Source of the DNA: an uncultured Victivallaceae bacterium
GTDB taxonomy: Bacteria > Verrucomicrobiota > Lentisphaeria > Victivallales > Victivallaceae
Direction of reading: 5' to 3'
Assembly: GCA_944389925.1 (NCBI GenBank)
Contig: CALXOD010000057.1
Span: forward strand, 21,071-85,070
Length of the DNA: 64,000 nt
The position numbers and the translations under genes were made by a program. Positions within the stretch are counted from its first letter, which is position 1; the number at the start of each line of letters is the position of its first letter. The notes under the pieces are model-generated. The model did no database searches. It was not told the DNA's origin and saw only the letters and a program-made list of their open reading frames with translations. Of the stretch, positions 1 through 8,633 are shown one piece after another.

Positions 1-22
1 AGGAGCAAAAAGGAATAAAACA

Positions 23-532
23 ATGGCATCGGAAGAAGACAGACATTGGGACGAGCCGTTGTTTTTTGGAGAATATGAACACGCGCTGGACGCTCAAGGG
101 CGAGTAGCATTGCCGAGCGAATGGCGACGGTTGGATGGGGACGGCATGTTCGTGTTGATGCCGACGCGCGGAAATGCGCTGGCATTGTTGCCGCTGGGGA
201 TGTTTCGGGATTTCATTGCCCGATTGCGGAAGCTGGCGATTGCGAATCCGAAAATCCAGAAGGCGTTTTCGATCATTGGTTCGCAGTCGCGGCAATGCCG
301 TTGTGACAAGCAGGGACGAATGGCGTTTGAACGGCGGATGCTGGAGAGCATTGGCGTAACCGGTCAGTTGAAGATGATCGGGTCTTTGAGTTACATTCTG
401 CTGTGTGCTCCGGAGCAGTGGCAGGAGCCGGCGGCGGATGATCTGGCACAGCAGCTGGATGAGATCCAGAAGGCAAGTGAAGGAGATAATGAGCTGGCGG
501 CGCTGTTGGGCGGCATCGTCGGAAAAGGATAA
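23..532 (+). CDS. mraZ: Transcriptional regulator MraZ
   Basis: A 169-aa protein with the two tandem SpoVT/AbrB-like MraZ repeats: the first near residues 14-60 (GEYEHALDAQGRVALPSEW) and the second near 85-130 (the SRQCRCDKQGRM segment). MraZ is a DNA-binding regulator of the division and cell-wall (dcw) cluster and binds repeats in its own promoter, which here lies left of the window. The start at 23 follows purine-rich AGGAG/AGGAA sequence. It is the usual first gene of dcw, and rsmH follows after 7 bp. The family call is secure; the C-terminal tail of about 30 residues is longer than usual. Confidence 0.93.
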   Translation: MASEEDRHWDEPLFFGEYEHALDAQGRVALPSEWRRLDGDGMFVLMPTRGNALALLPLGMFRDFIARLRKLAIANPKIQKAFSIIGSQSRQCRCDKQGRMAFERRMLESIGVTGQLKMIGSLSYILLCAPEQWQEPAADDLAQQLDEIQKASEGDNELAALLGGIVGKG

Positions 533-539
533 AAACCGC

Positions 540-1475
540 ATGGCTGATCTGGAACATCGACCGGTATTGTACCGGGAAGTGGTGCGGATGTTTCCATTCG
601 GGGAGCGTCCGGCCCGGCTGATTGATGGAACGTTGGGAAATGGCGGCCACAGCGCGTTGTTGCTGCATGCGAATGCGGGATTGGAGATTCTCGGAATTGA
701 TCGGGATGGCGACGCTCTGGAACGGGCGGCCCGGCACCTGGCTTTCGCCGGGAAGCGGATACAGTTGGAGCGGGGGAATTTTTCCCGTCTGGCTGAGCTG
801 GCCCGGGCACATGGCTGGGAGGCGGTTGACGGGGTACTGCTGGATATTGGGGTATCTTCGCCGCAACTGGATGATGCGGCGCGGGGATTTTCCTGGCGGA
901 TGGATGGTCCGCTGGATATGCGTATGGATCAGCGTGGTGAATGGACCGCGAGTCGGCTGTTGAATCGCAGCGGAGAAGAAGAACTGGAACGGATTTTCCG
1001 GGAATACGGTGAAATTCGTTCGGCGCGTCGCCTGGCTCGGGCAGTGGTGGAGCGGCGGGAGAAACACCCGTTCGCCACGACGAAAGACCTGGTGGAGGTT
1101 TGTGATCAGGCATTGGGGCGTTCACGGCCTGGTACACTGCCGGCTCCGACGCTGGTGTTTCAGGCGCTGCGGATTGCAGTCAATGATGAATTGGGAGAAT
1201 TGGAACGGGCTCTGGCGGCGGCACGGGAAATTCTGCGTCCGGGCGGAGTGCTGACGGTGATCAGTTTTCATTCGCTGGAAGACCGGATGGTCAAACAGTA
1301 TTTCCGGCGGGGGGCGGCCAGCTGCGTCTGCCCTCCGGGCTTGCCGGTTTGTGTGTGCGGCAAGCAGCAGGAATGGCGGTTGATCACCGGCAAGGCATTG
1401 ACGGCTCAGCCGGATGAATTGGCGGAAAACCGTCGAGCGGCCTGTGCCAGATTGCGGGCTGCGGAACGGTTGTAA
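540..1475 (+). CDS. rsmH: 16S rRNA (cytosine1402-N4)-methyltransferase RsmH
   Basis: A 311-aa SAM-dependent methyltransferase acting on C1402 of 16S rRNA (formerly MraW). The start HRPVLYREVV matches the family N-terminus. The glycine-rich SAM loop is IDGTLGNGGHSALLL, and DGVLLDIGVSSPQLDDAARGF, LRIAVNDELGELE and ISFHSLEDRMVK are diagnostic. The ATG at 540 was chosen because the family motif begins 5 residues later; the open frame upstream only overlaps mraZ. A Cys-rich stretch (CVCPPGLPVCVCG) lies near the C-terminus. Second gene of the dcw cluster. Confidence 0.95.
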   Translation: MADLEHRPVLYREVVRMFPFGERPARLIDGTLGNGGHSALLLHANAGLEILGIDRDGDALERAARHLAFAGKRIQLERGNFSRLAELARAHGWEAVDGVLLDIGVSSPQLDDAARGFSWRMDGPLDMRMDQRGEWTASRLLNRSGEEELERIFREYGEIRSARRLARAVVERREKHPFATTKDLVEVCDQALGRSRPGTLPAPTLVFQALRIAVNDELGELERALAAAREILRPGGVLTVISFHSLEDRMVKQYFRRGAASCVCPPGLPVCVCGKQQEWRLITGKALTAQPDELAENRRAACARLRAAERL

Positions 1476-1520
1476 GAATCGGTAGATAAGAGTAGAAATC
1501 AACGACGGAAAAATGGAATC

Positions 1521-1961
1521 ATGAACATTCAAAGCGGAAAAGTGCGTGGATCTACGCCCCGGCGCAAGCAGGGGGGATCTTTCGGCGGCAAACTGGCGGC
1601 CGCATTCCGGATTGCCATGATTCTGGCATTGGCCGGAGGATTGGCCAATGCGTATATTTATCTGAATCAGAAAATTGCCGAAACCGAACGGGAGATCCGC
1701 GCCGCTCGGAACGATATTCACAATACGGAGCGGGAAATCGACAATCTGCGCATCCGCAGGGAACATTTCTGTGCCTGGCCGCATATCCGTCAGGCGATTG
1801 CCCGGTTTGATCTGAAGTTGCAGCCGGCTGATCCGCGGCAGGTGCGGAAACTGGTGGTCATTCCACCGGCTCTGGCCCCGCAGGTGTCGGTGGCTTCCCG
1901 GGCTCCGGGGGCCGGGGAAAACCGGCGTACTCCCTCGGTCACGCGGTGGTCGCAGCGCTGA
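1521..1961 (+). CDS. ftsL: FtsL-like division protein
   Basis: A 146-aa bitopic membrane protein. It has a basic N-terminus (residues 1-27), one transmembrane helix around 28-48, then a heptad-rich coiled coil around 50-80 (QKIAETEREIRAARNDIHN) and a Pro/Arg-rich tail. Its position between rsmH and ftsI is the canonical place for ftsL, whose product recruits the FtsW/FtsI septal synthase. FtsL sequences are poorly conserved, so the name rests on topology and order rather than similarity. It ends 20 bp before the PBP gene and is presumably translated from the same transcript. Confidence 0.75.
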   Translation: MNIQSGKVRGSTPRRKQGGSFGGKLAAAFRIAMILALAGGLANAYIYLNQKIAETEREIRAARNDIHNTEREIDNLRIRREHFCAWPHIRQAIARFDLKLQPADPRQVRKLVVIPPALAPQVSVASRAPGAGENRRTPSVTRWSQR

Positions 1962-1981
1962 TGGCGAGGAGGTAGGCGGCG

Positions 1982-3793
1982 ATGTTGAGCAGCAATGAAA
2001 GTATCAAGCTGCGAATGCGCCTGATGGCTGTGGTTCTGTTGCCGGTTGCTGTCCTGCTCGGCGTTCGATTGTATTTCGTTCAGGTTGTGCATCACGATGA
2101 GATGTATGAAAAGGCCCGCCGGCAATACACCGCTGTGCGGGTGACCAAGGGGAAGCGCGGGGAGATTTTCGATGTTTCCGGCAATCTTCTGGTTGGCAAT
2201 GCGCCTTGTGAAATTATCAGTGCCGATCCCTCTCTGATCAAATCTCCTCAGCAGCGCCGGGCCATGGCATGGATTCTGGCCCGGAAACTGGAAATGGATT
2301 ACGAAGACGTTTTTGCCCGCCTGGCACCGGAACGACCCGTTCGGGACAAGGACGGCAATCCAGTACGCAATCCGGACGGATCCATGAAAATGCGAACCAT
2401 GCGCGATGTGACGATCGCGCGCAATGTACCCATTGATTTGGCGGCGGAATTGAAGAACATCGCCCGGGTCAACCGGTTTCGCGCCCTGTTTTTCCGGGAA
2501 GGCTATATGCGGACTTACCCCAAGGGGCGGTTGCTGGCGAACGTATTGGGTTTCACCAGTGTGGATGGCGCCAATGTGGTGGCGGTACTGGGGGTGGAAA
2601 AGTTCTTCGACCGGCAGATGGCATCCGGTGCCGGGCGCGAACGTTACGAACGGGACCGGACCGGACGACCACTCTCTTACGGGTTGCGCGAATCGGTGCA
2701 GAGCCGGGATGGGGCCAATGTATATTTGACCATTGACGAACCGCTGCAGGCGATCATGGAGGAAGAGCTGGACGCCGCGTATGAGAAGTGGCGGCCGAAA
2801 GCGATTTACGCGATTCTGGCAGATCCGAAGACCGGCAATGTGCTGGCGATTGCTCAGCGGCCGACATTTAATCCGAACGACCGTCGGAAGATCAGTCCGG
2901 AAGCCTGGCGGACCCGCATTATTGAGGATGGCTTGGAACCGGGATCCATTCTGAAACCGTTTACTGTCGGTGGGGCGCTGGACCTCGGCATCGTTCGGGC
3001 TGATTCCAAGTTTGATTGCGAAAACGGTGTCTGGATGTATCTGGGAAAGCCGCTGCGGGACTCACATCCGTATGGAATGATGACGGTGGCCGATATCATC
3101 AAGACGTCCAGCAACATCGGCACGGCCAAGATAGCACTGGAGTTCGGTGCGGATAACGTGTACAATACCTTGCGGAAATTTGGTTTCGGTCAGCCGACCG
3201 GGTTACCGCTGAAACCGGAGGCACTGGGGATCATGCCGCCGGTCAAACGCTGGGATGGTTTGTCAATCACCCGCTTCCCGATCGGATATGCGATTCTGGT
3301 GTCGCCGGTTCAGATGGTGCGGGCTTACTGTGCACTGGCCAATCACGGTTGGTTACCTAAAATGCGTCTGGTTGACCGGTTGGAAGATCCGGAAACGGGC
3401 GCTGTTCATCCGGTGCCGGTAGAACCGCCGGTGCAGATGTTCCAGAATCCGGAAACGTGCCGGACTTTGGTGGATATGATGGTGCGAGTGACCGGCGAAG
3501 GAGGAACGGCACGTCGGGCGGCGATTCCCGGATACCGGGTGGCCGGGAAAACCGGTACCAGTCGGAAGTATGTGAAAGGTCAGGGGTATCTAGCTAAATA
3601 CTTTGCCAGTTTCGTCGGTTTTGTTCCGGCGGACGATCCGGCATTTGTGATGCTGGTGACGGTGGACGAACCCAAAGGGGGAAGTTACGGGGGAACGGTG
3701 GCTGCACCGGTTTTCCGCAGCATTGCCGAACGGGCACTCAAGCATCTGCACGTTCGCCCGGACCCGGAGTTGCTGCCGCCGGAAAAACGATAA
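1982..3793 (+). CDS. ftsI: Penicillin-binding protein 3 / FtsI-type transpeptidase
   Basis: A 603-aa class B PBP that cross-links septal peptidoglycan. It has a short cytoplasmic N-terminus, one membrane anchor (about residues 12-32), a PBP dimerisation domain (KRGEIFDVSGNLL) and a transpeptidase domain. All three active-site motifs are visible: S322-I-L-K325, S376-S-N378 and K523-T-G525. The start at 1982 lies 20 bp after ftsL. It is the last canonical dcw gene in the expected order; mraY, murD-G and ftsW do not follow. FtsI is preferred over Spo/PBP2 types because of position. Confidence 0.92.
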   Translation: MLSSNESIKLRMRLMAVVLLPVAVLLGVRLYFVQVVHHDEMYEKARRQYTAVRVTKGKRGEIFDVSGNLLVGNAPCEIISADPSLIKSPQQRRAMAWILARKLEMDYEDVFARLAPERPVRDKDGNPVRNPDGSMKMRTMRDVTIARNVPIDLAAELKNIARVNRFRALFFREGYMRTYPKGRLLANVLGFTSVDGANVVAVLGVEKFFDRQMASGAGRERYERDRTGRPLSYGLRESVQSRDGANVYLTIDEPLQAIMEEELDAAYEKWRPKAIYAILADPKTGNVLAIAQRPTFNPNDRRKISPEAWRTRIIEDGLEPGSILKPFTVGGALDLGIVRADSKFDCENGVWMYLGKPLRDSHPYGMMTVADIIKTSSNIGTAKIALEFGADNVYNTLRKFGFGQPTGLPLKPEALGIMPPVKRWDGLSITRFPIGYAILVSPVQMVRAYCALANHGWLPKMRLVDRLEDPETGAVHPVPVEPPVQMFQNPETCRTLVDMMVRVTGEGGTARRAAIPGYRVAGKTGTSRKYVKGQGYLAKYFASFVGFVPADDPAFVMLVTVDEPKGGSYGGTVAAPVFRSIAERALKHLHVRPDPELLPPEKR

Positions 3794-3811
3794 AAATGGG
3801 GGAAGGGCAAG

Positions 3812-5020
3812 ATGCACGGGAGTTTCAATCGGACCTTTGACGTGGTAGTTGCCGGCGGGGGGATTGCCGGAGTTGCCGCCGCGATTCAGGCTGCGCGCCG
3901 GGGGAAGAAGACGGTGCTGGTGGAGAAGACCGTGCAGCCTGGGGGACTGGCTACGACGGGACTGGTGAATGTGTATCTGCCGCTTTGCGACGGGAATGGG
4001 CGTCAGGTGACGTTCGGGCTCTGCGAAGAGCTGATCCGGCGCAGTTTGCAATACGGACCGGGGGACCTCCCCGTACAATGGGGAGGAGAGGCTGCAGAGG
4101 ATGAATCCGGACGTTTTCTCTGTCGTTTTTCACCGGCGGCGTATGTACTGGCGCTGGAGGAGATGCTGCTGGAGAATGGGGTGGAGCTCTGGTACGATAC
4201 ACTGATTTGTGACACGGTGGTCGTTGATGGGAAAGTTGTCGCCATTGAGGTGGAAAACAAGAGCGGGCATGGCGTGCTGCATGCCGGGTGTGTGGTGGAT
4301 GCCACTGGCGATTGCGAGGTGGCGCGGCGGGCGGGAGTGCCGTGCCTGGATGACGATAATTTTCTGAGCATCTGGGCGCTGGAATACGATCGCGACGCGC
4401 AGGGAGAATGGCTGCTGACTCCCGGGGTATGCATGCATGTGGACGGGGTGCCGTGGAGTGTGGAAAAAGCGCCGCCGGGAACGGTTTATCGCGGTGTATC
4501 CGGGCGGCTGGTTTCTGATTTCATGATCCGCAGCCGGGAGATGCTCCGGGAACATTACCGTCGGACTGAACAGGAGGGGCGGACGCGCAAGGATCAGTTC
4601 GTGCTGACGCTGCCCGGGATGCCGCAGTTCCGCAAAGTGTATTGCCTGGATGCCGCCCGGGTACTGGAAGCCGGAGAGAATGGACGCCGGTTTGAAGATT
4701 CGATTGGTCTGGCGGGTGACTGGCGGCAGGCGGGGCCGGTCTGGGAAATTCCCTATCGGTCATTGTATCCGCGGGTATCGGTGGACGGGTTACTGGCTGC
4801 CGGACGTTGCACGGGGGCCCGGGGCGATGCCTGGGAGGTTACGCGGGTGATTCCGGTGGCGGCGCTGACCGGGCAGGCGGCGGGTATGGCGGCGGCACTG
4901 GCGCTGGAAAACGGAGTGGAAGTGCGTTCTCTGGACGTAAAGCTGTTGCAGCGCGAGCTGGAGCAATGCGGGATCCGGTTGCATCTGCCCGACGTCGGGC
5001 TGGCGTATCCCGGAGCGTAA
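3812..5020 (+). CDS. FAD-dependent oxidoreductase
   Basis: A 402-aa flavoprotein with an N-terminal Rossmann dinucleotide-binding motif (VVVAGGGIAGVAAAIQAAR, about residues 11-29), then EK at the end of beta-2 and the PGGLATTGLVN loop. A second FAD-contact segment is VVDATGDCEVARRAGVPC. This architecture matches the FAD-dependent oxidoreductase family PF12831, which is abundant in PVC genomes and of unknown substrate. It sits 18 bp after ftsI on the same strand, in the middle of a division cluster, which is unusual. No signal peptide is seen. Substrate and any link to cell-wall synthesis are unknown. Confidence 0.8.
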   Translation: MHGSFNRTFDVVVAGGGIAGVAAAIQAARRGKKTVLVEKTVQPGGLATTGLVNVYLPLCDGNGRQVTFGLCEELIRRSLQYGPGDLPVQWGGEAAEDESGRFLCRFSPAAYVLALEEMLLENGVELWYDTLICDTVVVDGKVVAIEVENKSGHGVLHAGCVVDATGDCEVARRAGVPCLDDDNFLSIWALEYDRDAQGEWLLTPGVCMHVDGVPWSVEKAPPGTVYRGVSGRLVSDFMIRSREMLREHYRRTEQEGRTRKDQFVLTLPGMPQFRKVYCLDAARVLEAGENGRRFEDSIGLAGDWRQAGPVWEIPYRSLYPRVSVDGLLAAGRCTGARGDAWEVTRVIPVAALTGQAAGMAAALALENGVEVRSLDVKLLQRELEQCGIRLHLPDVGLAYPGA

Positions 5021-5064
5021 ACAGAGGTCCGACGAAACTGCGGATGTGAGGAGACGTTAAAAGA

Positions 5065-5982
5065 ATGTGGCGGATCGGACCGGAGCGGTGTCTGCCGCCT
5101 ACGGCTCTGGCGTTAACCGGTAGGCGGCGGACATTGTTTCTGGCGGCGGTTGTCATTGGGCTGGGCGGAACGCTTGGTTGTTTGACTGTTGTTCCTTCGT
5201 TCGCGGGCGCGGCGGTGGGGCTGGTGATGCTGATTTTGTGTCGATGTTACCGGGATCGGGTGCGAGAGGAGATCCGGGAGCATCTGCAACGGCGTTGGCG
5301 ACAGTCTGGAAGGGGGCCGGAAAAAGGGTTTTCCCGGGGGGATTTTGAAGCGTCGGGTCTGTTTCCGGAATACACGGTTGCAGAACAGGAAGAAGGGGCG
5401 GAAGAAGAAGAATTTCATTCTTCCAGAATCGTGTTCGCGCCGGTTTCGGCGGGGATTCGGAGGATGTTGCCGGGCGGGGGAATCGATACGTTTCACAAAT
5501 TGGGGGAGTTTCTTTTTTTCCGAATGGAAGTGTCGGAGAAGCAGAGTGATTTTCTGGTGCTTCCGAAGCCGTGGCGGCGACAGTTCGGTATCGGGAATGC
5601 GTTCCGGCATGAGGATGTCTGGAAACGGGCGCCGGAACTTTTGCCGTTTCACGAGAAACTTTTTTCCGGCTGGTATGTCTATGGCGTCGAAGTTTCTCCG
5701 GCGATGGTGGAGAGTCTGCCGGTGATGTTGGATTTTTTGCGGCAATTTTCCTCGCACGCCGGATTTTCCGTGCGGCGGGGAACAGCCTGGCTGGTGGTGC
5801 CGGCGGCATGGCCGGTATCGATGTTTTCGGCGGCGCGCAATGAGCGGATCGCGGCTGAGCGTAAGGCCGATTGCGCTGCGGCGCTGGCGGCGCTGGAGCG
5901 ATGGAGAAATTTACTGGAAGCGTCCCTAGCAGGGCGAAAACCGCACGACATCCGGGTGTTTCCGGCAGCGGAGCAGGAGTGA
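5065..5982 (+). CDS. Membrane protein resembling DUF3137
   Basis: A 305-aa protein. Two hydrophobic segments lie near the N-terminus (about residues 25-40 and 45-60). After them come a basic linker, a segment reading ASGLFPEYTVAEQEEGAEEEE, and a soluble C-terminal part with FHEKLFSGWYVYGVEV and LPVMLDFLRQFSSHAGF. The order of helices followed by a DxLFP-type element recalls DUF3137 proteins, but I cannot verify this without a profile search. It ends 5 bp before the MurC-like start, so the two are probably translationally coupled. Function unknown. Confidence 0.55.
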   Translation: MWRIGPERCLPPTALALTGRRRTLFLAAVVIGLGGTLGCLTVVPSFAGAAVGLVMLILCRCYRDRVREEIREHLQRRWRQSGRGPEKGFSRGDFEASGLFPEYTVAEQEEGAEEEEFHSSRIVFAPVSAGIRRMLPGGGIDTFHKLGEFLFFRMEVSEKQSDFLVLPKPWRRQFGIGNAFRHEDVWKRAPELLPFHEKLFSGWYVYGVEVSPAMVESLPVMLDFLRQFSSHAGFSVRRGTAWLVVPAAWPVSMFSAARNERIAAERKADCAAALAALERWRNLLEASLAGRKPHDIRVFPAAEQE

Positions 5983-5987
5983 AAATC

Positions 5988-7523
5988 ATGTTGAAAGCAG
6001 GGAGTCATGTACATTTCGTCGGTGTCGGCGGGATCGGCATGAGCGGTCTGGCGCAGATGTGTGTGGCGTCCGGACTGACCGTGAGCGGCAGTGATCGCGG
6101 CAGCCATCTGCCGGAAAATCGCCGCATTCTGGACAAACTGGAATTACAGGGAATTCGGATTTATCCACAGGATGGATCCTATCTGACGGATGGTCGTCCG
6201 GATTGCTTAGTCTACTCCACGGCGATTGAGGAGGATAATCCGGATTTCAAGGCGGGTGCGGGCATTCCCCGGCTGCATCGGTCTGAAGCGTTGGCGGAGT
6301 TGATTGCGCTTCAGGGGGCGGAGATCTCGATTGCTGTGACCGGGAGCTGCGGGAAGAGCACGGTTACCGCCTATCTTGCCGAGGCGCTGGTGAATCTCGG
6401 AGAAGATCCTGCCTGTCTGGACGGGGCGCTGGTGAACCGGTTTCGTTACGGCCGGTTTGCCGGGAACTACCGGACCGGTGGCGGCCGGTATTTCGTTTTT
6501 GAAGCGGATGAAAGCGACAAGAGTCTGGTACGCTATCAGCCGGATTACGCGCTGGTGCTCAATATTGGAACCGACCACTATGACCGGGACGAACTGGCAC
6601 GGGTGTTCGGCGAGTTTCTGAGAAACGTCCGGCGCGGCGCGATTCTGGAACGCGGAGTGTATGAGGCGGTGAAGCCGTATCTCCGGCCGGATTTGCCGGT
6701 AAAAGTTTTTGAATCCGCAATCGGCGCCTCCGGAGAATATGCGGTGACGGCCTGTCGTAGCATGACGTTGACCGATGCCGTTTATGTAGATGGGCGGCGT
6801 GCCCGGCTGGCACCTTCGGGGGACCGGGCCGCCATCGACAGGATTGGTGCGAACAATCTTCTTGAAATTTATGGAATGCGTTCCGAACAATGTCGGATTG
6901 AGAATTCCGGGCGGAGCGCGGAATTTTCAGGAGGGGGGCTGCTGCTGCTGCCCCAGCCCGGGGAACACGCGGCGATCAATGCGCTGGCCGTGCTGGCGAT
7001 GCTGGAAACGCTCGGCTTCCGGCGGGAGGACGCGGTGGAGGCGCTGGCTCGATTCGGGGGCGTCTGGCGGCGGTTTGAGTTTCACGGGTTTACCGCTTCC
7101 GGAGCGCGGGTGTATGATGACTATGCTCACAACCCGGAGAAAGTTGTTTTTGCGCTGGAGGCGGCGCAGGAGGCGGCGGGGGGCGGTGCGGTGTACGCGG
7201 TGTTTCAGCCGCACGGATTCAAGCCGCTCGGTTTTATGCGGGAGGAGTTGTTTCAGGAGCTGAACCGTCATCTGCGGCATCAGGACCGTTTTTTGATGCT
7301 GGAACCCTTTTATGCAGGCGGAACCAGCAGTTTTTCTCCGACTTCCGCGGAGGTGATTGAGGAGTATCGGGAACGAGGCAGCCGGAAAAAATATCTGCAT
7401 TTTCCCAACCGGGAGACGCTGAGTGATTATCTGCTGCTCAGCAGCCGCCCCGGGGATGTGATTCTCATCATGGGGGCCCGGGATAATTCCCTGTCCGATT
7501 ACGCGGAATCTCTGATCGGGTGA
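5988..7523 (+). CDS. murC: MurC-type UDP-N-acetylmuramate:L-alanine ligase
   Basis: A 511-aa Mur ligase. The N-terminal domain begins HFVGVGGIGMSGLAQM with the SGSD motif, as in MurC. The central ATPase domain has P-loop G119-S-C-G-K123-S-T125, then FVFEADESDKSL and LVLNIGTDHYDRDEL; the C-terminal domain has RVYDDYAHNPEKV and VFQPHGFKPLGF. EADESD and the DDYAHNP/FQPH pair favour MurC (or the paralogue Mpl) over MurD/E/F. The P-loop differs from the usual GTHGKTT of MurC, and the R of FQPHRYSR is replaced. The ATG at 5988 was chosen because the Rossmann motif starts about 8 residues in. Most likely it adds L-Ala to UDP-MurNAc. Confidence 0.8.
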   Translation: MLKAGSHVHFVGVGGIGMSGLAQMCVASGLTVSGSDRGSHLPENRRILDKLELQGIRIYPQDGSYLTDGRPDCLVYSTAIEEDNPDFKAGAGIPRLHRSEALAELIALQGAEISIAVTGSCGKSTVTAYLAEALVNLGEDPACLDGALVNRFRYGRFAGNYRTGGGRYFVFEADESDKSLVRYQPDYALVLNIGTDHYDRDELARVFGEFLRNVRRGAILERGVYEAVKPYLRPDLPVKVFESAIGASGEYAVTACRSMTLTDAVYVDGRRARLAPSGDRAAIDRIGANNLLEIYGMRSEQCRIENSGRSAEFSGGGLLLLPQPGEHAAINALAVLAMLETLGFRREDAVEALARFGGVWRRFEFHGFTASGARVYDDYAHNPEKVVFALEAAQEAAGGGAVYAVFQPHGFKPLGFMREELFQELNRHLRHQDRFLMLEPFYAGGTSSFSPTSAEVIEEYRERGSRKKYLHFPNRETLSDYLLLSSRPGDVILIMGARDNSLSDYAESLIG

Positions 7524-7582
7524 ACCTGGCTTTCCGGAGTTGGTACCGGCTGGGCCCGGAATGGAAAGATACGGGCCCGGGG

Positions 7583-7611
7583 TTGCACTGGCGCGGATTC
7601 GGCAGTATATT
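7583..7611 (+). promoter_or_regulatory. Sigma70-like promoter of the ribH operon
   Basis: A TTGCAC -35 box (7583-7588) is followed by a 17-bp spacer and a TATATT -10 box (7606-7611). It lies in the 129-bp gap between murC and ribH. The -10 and the next four bases (TATATTATCC) are identical at the yajC promoter in this window, which strengthens both calls. Confidence 0.6.
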
Positions 7612-7652
7612 ATCCTATCACAATTTTACAGAGAAAGTTGAGGATTTCTGCC

Positions 7653-8132
7653 ATGAATCATCAAATCGGTCAGGTATGGGAAGGGGTGTTGAGCGCCCGT
7701 GGGATGAAATTCGGCATCGTCTGCGGCCGGTTCAATGAATTTTTCGTCAGCAAATTGCTGGATGGTGCGGTGGATGCGATCATCCGGCACGGCGGTGCTG
7801 CCGCCGACATTACCGCGGCCTGGGTGCCGGGATCCTATGAAATTCCGTTTGCGATCAAGAAAATGCTGCAGACCGGGAAGTTCGATGCGGTGATCGCGCT
7901 TGGTGTCGTGATTCAAGGAGCTACCCCGCACGCGGGCTACATCAATTCCGAAGTGGCCAAGTGTCTGGCTCAGCTCGGGCTGGAATTCGGTACACCGGTT
8001 ACCTACGGCATGATCACCGCCGACAATATCGAGCAGGCGATCGAACGCAGCGGGACCAAGGCCGGCAACAAGGGCGTGGATGCAGCGCTGGCGGCAATCG
8101 AAATGGTGAACCTGAGCCGGAATATCAAGTGA
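7653..8132 (+). CDS. ribH: 6,7-dimethyl-8-ribityllumazine synthase
   Basis: A 159-aa enzyme, the usual length, that condenses 5-amino-6-ribitylamino-uracil with 3,4-dihydroxy-2-butanone 4-phosphate in the penultimate step of riboflavin synthesis. Family motifs are [45 protein letters not shown] and the [10 protein letters not shown]-terminus. The ATG at 7653 has a GAGGA ribosome site 8 bp upstream; a TTG at 7638 in the same frame lacks one. The nusB start abuts the stop. RibD and ribE follow two genes later, so most of the pathway is in one run. Confidence 0.96.
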   Translation: MNHQIGQVWEGVLSARGMKFGIVCGRFNEFFVSKLLDGAVDAIIRHGGAAADITAAWVPGSYEIPFAIKKMLQTGKFDAVIALGVVIQGATPHAGYINSEVAKCLAQLGLEFGTPVTYGMITADNIEQAIERSGTKAGNKGVDAALAAIEMVNLSRNIK

Positions 8133-8633
8133 ATGATGGACTTTGATCAGGAGCAGCAGGAAGGGAAGCTGCACGCCAAACGGCTTGGCCGGGAAATGGC
8201 GATGCAGTATCTTTTTCAATGTGACATGACCGGAACCATGCCGGACATGGCGGACTGGCGGACGTTTTTTGAAAACATCCGGGAGGAACACGGGTTGCGC
8301 GATAATCGGTATGCGCGTAAAGGACGGGAATATGCGGAAATGCTGTTTACCGGAGTCGCCGTTCATCGCGAGGAGATTGACATGGCCATACGCAACCGAT
8401 CAGAGAACTGGGATTTCGACCGGCTTTCGGTCGTGGATCGAAATGTGATGCGGCTGGCCGTGTATGAAATGCTTTTCGTACCGTCCGTGCCGCCGGTTGT
8501 CAGCATCAACGAAGCCGTGGAAATTGCCCGGGATTACAGCGGCGAAAAGGCCGGCAGCTTTATTAACGGGGTACTCAACGGGATTAAGGATACGTTGAAA
8601 CGCCCGGCCCGCGAGGCGGCGGAACATCTATGA
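8133..8633 (+). CDS. nusB: Transcription antitermination protein NusB
   Basis: A 166-aa all-helical RNA-binding protein that with NusE(S10) binds boxA of rRNA transcripts. Family motifs are RLGREMAMQYLFQCD at the N-terminus, NWDFDRLSVVDRNVMRLAVYE, and VSINEAVEIARDYS...SFINGVLNGI at the C-terminus. Its ATG directly follows the ribH stop and its own stop overlaps the ftsY start (ATGA), so all three are likely translationally coupled. The ribH-nusB pairing is common across bacteria. A second ATG one codon in is an alternative start. Confidence 0.95.
   Translation: MMDFDQEQQEGKLHAKRLGREMAMQYLFQCDMTGTMPDMADWRTFFENIREEHGLRDNRYARKGREYAEMLFTGVAVHREEIDMAIRNRSENWDFDRLSVVDRNVMRLAVYEMLFVPSVPPVVSINEAVEIARDYSGEKAGSFINGVLNGIKDTLKRPAREAAEHL

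Noticed and set aside
7524..7652. FMN riboswitch upstream of ribH
   Set aside because: The conserved FMN-aptamer blocks are not found and the leader after the predicted start is too short (about 35 nt).
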